The notes below the pieces were generated by a model. The model was not told the DNA's origin. It ran no database searches and was given only the letters and a program-made list of their open reading frames with translations. A stretch of 64,000 bases of DNA, from assembly GCA_910589025.1 (NCBI GenBank), contig CAJURM010000003.1, positions 62,001-126,000 on the forward strand, in the 5' to 3' direction. This document shows positions 61,726-64,000 of the stretch, one piece after another. Origin of the DNA: an uncultured Odoribacter sp. (lineage in GTDB: Bacteria > Bacteroidota > Bacteroidia > Bacteroidales > Marinifilaceae). Position 1 is the first letter of the stretch. Each line of letters begins with the position of its first letter. Both the position numbers and the translations under genes were made by a program.

Positions 61726-64000
61726 ATGAGAGAAAAACGGTTATATTATTCGTTTTTGCGAGTAATGATGGCAATGGGATTTACATTGCTTCTCACGACG
61801 GCCGTGGTTGTTCAATCACAGGCAAGTAATTCAGGCGAAATCGCTGCTCCTCAGAGTGCGCATGAGGTTAGCGGTGTGGTTTCGGATGCCGGTGGTCCGC
61901 TTCCGGGTGTAACGATTATGGAAAAGGGAACTGCCAATGGCGTATCTTCGAACATTGACGGTAAATATTCCTTGACCGTTCAGCCGGGTGCTGTGCTGGT
62001 CTTTTCTTTTGTGGGGTATAAAACCCAGGAGATTGTGGTAGGTAATCAGACGACCATTAACGTGGTGATGAAAGAAGATTCGCAGATGATGGAAGAGGTG
62101 GTGGTTGTGGGTTACGGTACGCAGAAAAAAGTAAACCTGACCGGATCTATTGCTGCTGTAGGACAGGAGGAATTGAAAGATCGTGTCAATACGGACGTAT
62201 TGAAAGCCGTTCAGGGAACTGTGCCGGGAGTTACGATTATTTCGCGTCCGGGTTCAGATGCAACGATTAACTTTCGTGGGCGTGGTAATTTGGGAACTTC
62301 TTCTCCTTTGTATGTGATTGACGGGGCTATCGCTGACGCAGAATTTTTCTCCAGCCTGGACCCTTCGACCATTGAAAGTATTTCGTTTTTGAAAGATGCC
62401 GCTTCTTCGGCTATTTACGGATCCCGTGCTGCCTATGGTGTGGTACTGGTAAAAACCAAAGGCGGTAAAAAAGGAGATATGAAAGTCACCTATAACGGCT
62501 ATATGGGCTTCAAGGTAGATACGTACAGACCGAAAGTGGTTGATTCATGGCAGTATGCCGAGTTGTATAATGAAGCGATGTACAATGCCAACCCCTCTAA
62601 TCAGCCCCGTTATACACAGGAACAGATTCAGAAATTCAAAGACGGTTCTGACAGGGATCTTTATCCGAATACGAAATGGTATGATTTGGTATTGAACGAT
62701 ATGGCTGTAACGACCCAGCATCAGTTGAATTTCCAGGGAGGAAGTGAAAACATCCGTTATTTTGTGGGAATGGGTTATGTGTATGATGAGAACCTGACTC
62801 CGGGTGCTCACAGTGACCGCTTCAATCTGTCAGGTAACATCAGTGCAGATGTTAAACCTTGGTTGACGTTGAATACCAATGTGAAGTACATTTACAGACA
62901 GTATCAGCGTGACGGGGCTCCCTCATTGATGACCTGTTTGACCATCCCCGTTACTTACGCTGCCAAACAATCAGACGGTAGCTGGGGTACTGTAATCGGC
63001 GGCTCACAGGCTCCTGCCGAATATATCAAGAAGAATCCGTTGCGTAACTTGGAAGGCGGAGACTGGCAGGAACAACACCGCAAGAATTCCATGATTGATT
63101 TGGGCTTTGATATTAAACCGGTAAAAGGATTGGTGTTGACCGGACAATTCGTGTATAAAGGATGGGATTATCGTAATAAGTCCTACTCCGCATCCTGGGA
63201 TAATGTAAGCAGCTTCCTGACAGGTTTGGAAATTGCAGGTAGCGGACGGGATGAAAATAAGATGGAATATGATTGGCAGACGACCAGCCGCTTGTTGTAT
63301 AACGGATTGGCCAAATACAACTGGAACAATGACGATCATGATTTGAGTGTATTGGCGGGTGTTTCTTATGAACATTACAAATGGAACAAGAGTTATTCCT
63401 GGCGTAAAGGTTTCCCCGACAACAATATGGAGGACATGAACGGCGGTTCAAGTGCAGACCCGGATACTTATGCGGAAGGAGGAGCAACGGAAAATAAGAT
63501 GTTGTCTTATTTCGGGCGTGTAAACTATTCTCTTTTCGGCAAATATTTGTTTGAAGCCAACTTGCGTGCCGATGCTTCTTCCCGTTTCCATAAAGACGAA
63601 CGCTGGGGTATATTCCCTTCATTCTCTGCAGGGTGGAGAATTAATCAGGAAAACTTCATGAAAGATGTGCAGTGGGTGAGCAATTTGAAACTGAGAGCAT
63701 CCTGGGGACAATTAGGTAATATCAATAACGTGGGAGATTATGATTATCTGCCTACTTACGGTATGGGAAACAATTACAACTTTGAAGATGTAATTGTAAA
63801 CGGTATGATTGAAAACAAACCGGCTAACAAGACATTGTCCTGGGAAACGGTAACCATTACCGATATCGGTGTGGATTTCGATATTTTTGACGGAAAACTG
63901 AGTTTGGTTGCCGACTGGTATATTAAAAATACGAAAGACATTCTGTTGGCATACAATGTCCCGGTAGAAGTGGGTATTCCGAGCGCCAACAAACCTTCTC
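61726..64000 (+). CDS. SusC/RagA family TonB-dependent receptor, 3' end cut by window edge
   Basis: At least 758 codons are open from the ATG at 61726 to the window edge. A signal peptide (FLRVMMAMGFTLLLTTAVVVQSQA) is followed by a carboxypeptidase-D-like N-terminal domain (VSGVVSDAGGPLPGVTIME ... VLVFSFVGYKTQEIVV), the DUF-like MEEVVVVGYGTQKK segment (TonB-box region), a plug domain with VIDGAIADAEF and DPSTIESISFLKDAASSAIYGSRAAYG, then beta-barrel strands. This is the SusC layout: outer-membrane import of a glycan or peptide with a SusD partner expected just beyond the edge. The gene lies behind an inverted-repeat-flanked promoter. Confidence 0.93.
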   Translation, partial: MREKRLYYSFLRVMMAMGFTLLLTTAVVVQSQASNSGEIAAPQSAHEVSGVVSDAGGPLPGVTIMEKGTANGVSSNIDGKYSLTVQPGAVLVFSFVGYKTQEIVVGNQTTINVVMKEDSQMMEEVVVVGYGTQKKVNLTGSIAAVGQEELKDRVNTDVLKAVQGTVPGVTIISRPGSDATINFRGRGNLGTSSPLYVIDGAIADAEFFSSLDPSTIESISFLKDAASSAIYGSRAAYGVVLVKTKGGKKGDMKVTYNGYMGFKVDTYRPKVVDSWQYAELYNEAMYNANPSNQPRYTQEQIQKFKDGSDRDLYPNTKWYDLVLNDMAVTTQHQLNFQGGSENIRYFVGMGYVYDENLTPGAHSDRFNLSGNISADVKPWLTLNTNVKYIYRQYQRDGAPSLMTCLTIPVTYAAKQSDGSWGTVIGGSQAPAEYIKKNPLRNLEGGDWQEQHRKNSMIDLGFDIKPVKGLVLTGQFVYKGWDYRNKSYSASWDNVSSFLTGLEIAGSGRDENKMEYDWQTTSRLLYNGLAKYNWNNDDHDLSVLAGVSYEHYKWNKSYSWRKGFPDNNMEDMNGGSSADPDTYAEGGATENKMLSYFGRVNYSLFGKYLFEANLRADASSRFHKDERWGIFPSFSAGWRINQENFMKDVQWVSNLKLRASWGQLGNINNVGDYDYLPTYGMGNNYNFEDVIVNGMIENKPANKTLSWETVTITDIGVDFDIFDGKLSLVADWYIKNTKDILLAYNVPVEVGIPSANKPS

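Noticed and set aside
1..64000. CRISPR arrays, rRNA genes, insertion sequences or integrases
   Set aside because: I looked for regular spaced repeats, rRNA signatures and transposase or integrase motifs and saw none, apart from the invertible repeat near susC, for which no recombinase gene is in the window.

Overview
The window is a stretch of a Bacteroidales chromosome, probably from the Odoribacter/Butyricimonas group. Seen in the sequence: FimA/Mfa1-type fimbrillin lipoproteins, an NVEALA-like peptide next to 6-bladed beta-propeller proteins, a DUF4492-cydA-cydB operon, a DUF4290 protein, a type B T9SS sorting domain, a SusC receptor, TAnnTTTG-type -7 promoter elements and few strong Shine-Dalgarno sites. 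The family-level placement is inference. Both ends cut genes: a fimbrillin-like lipoprotein on the left and a SusC receptor on the right.

Layout. 1-1.8 kb (minus): two fimbrillin-like lipoproteins. 2-4.8 kb (plus): SulP anion transporter and a porin. 4.8-6.9 kb (minus): topoisomerase III. 7.2-11.5 kb (plus): an AT-rich surface-protein cluster with a small NVEALA-like peptide, three beta-propeller-like exported proteins and a membrane-anchored CxxC protein. 11.5-13.6 kb: a cytidylate-kinase-like protein (minus) and a nucleotidyltransferase-HEPN fusion (plus). 13.9-20.6 kb (plus): one 2,233-residue protein holding an aminotransferase-like PLP domain and a separate P-loop domain. 20.6-26.1 kb (minus): two CDGSH iron-sulfur proteins, a LemA/TPM group, a Ca2+/Na+ antiporter, YccF, and TatA/TatC. 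26.4-27.8 kb (plus): a PurF homologue without the N-terminal catalytic cysteine.

28-31.8 kb (plus): a cassette of LytTR regulator, two DUF2589 proteins, two unknown proteins and a zinc-ribbon protein. 31.8-34.9 kb (plus): a GH2 beta-galactosidase. 35-37.9 kb (minus): cytochrome bd oxidase. 38-39.8 kb (plus): AI-2E family transporter and an outer-membrane barrel. 39.8-40.5 kb: no convincing gene. 40.6-43.5 kb (minus): Lon and ribosomal protein L31. 43.7-47.8 kb (plus): a cell-wall recycling set (AmgK-like kinase fused to a RapZ C-terminal domain, MurU-like uridylyltransferase, PgeF) followed by LrgA/LrgB-like proteins. 48-56.9 kb (minus): PNP, LpxK, SppA, MurA, FolK, DUF4290 and a UvrD/PcrA helicase. 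57-61.2 kb: a type B T9SS cargo protein, tRNA-Leu(CAA) and a GH20 hexosaminidase lipoprotein. 61.3-64 kb: SusC behind a 22-bp perfect inverted repeat that encloses a promoter-like element, the layout of a phase-variable invertible promoter.

Most worth following up: the invertible-promoter candidate (61411-61562), the giant PLP/P-loop fusion (13872-20573), the DUF2589 cassette (27953-31765), the kinase-RapZ fusion (43721-45145) and the sigma-54-type promoter in front of lon (43098-43114).
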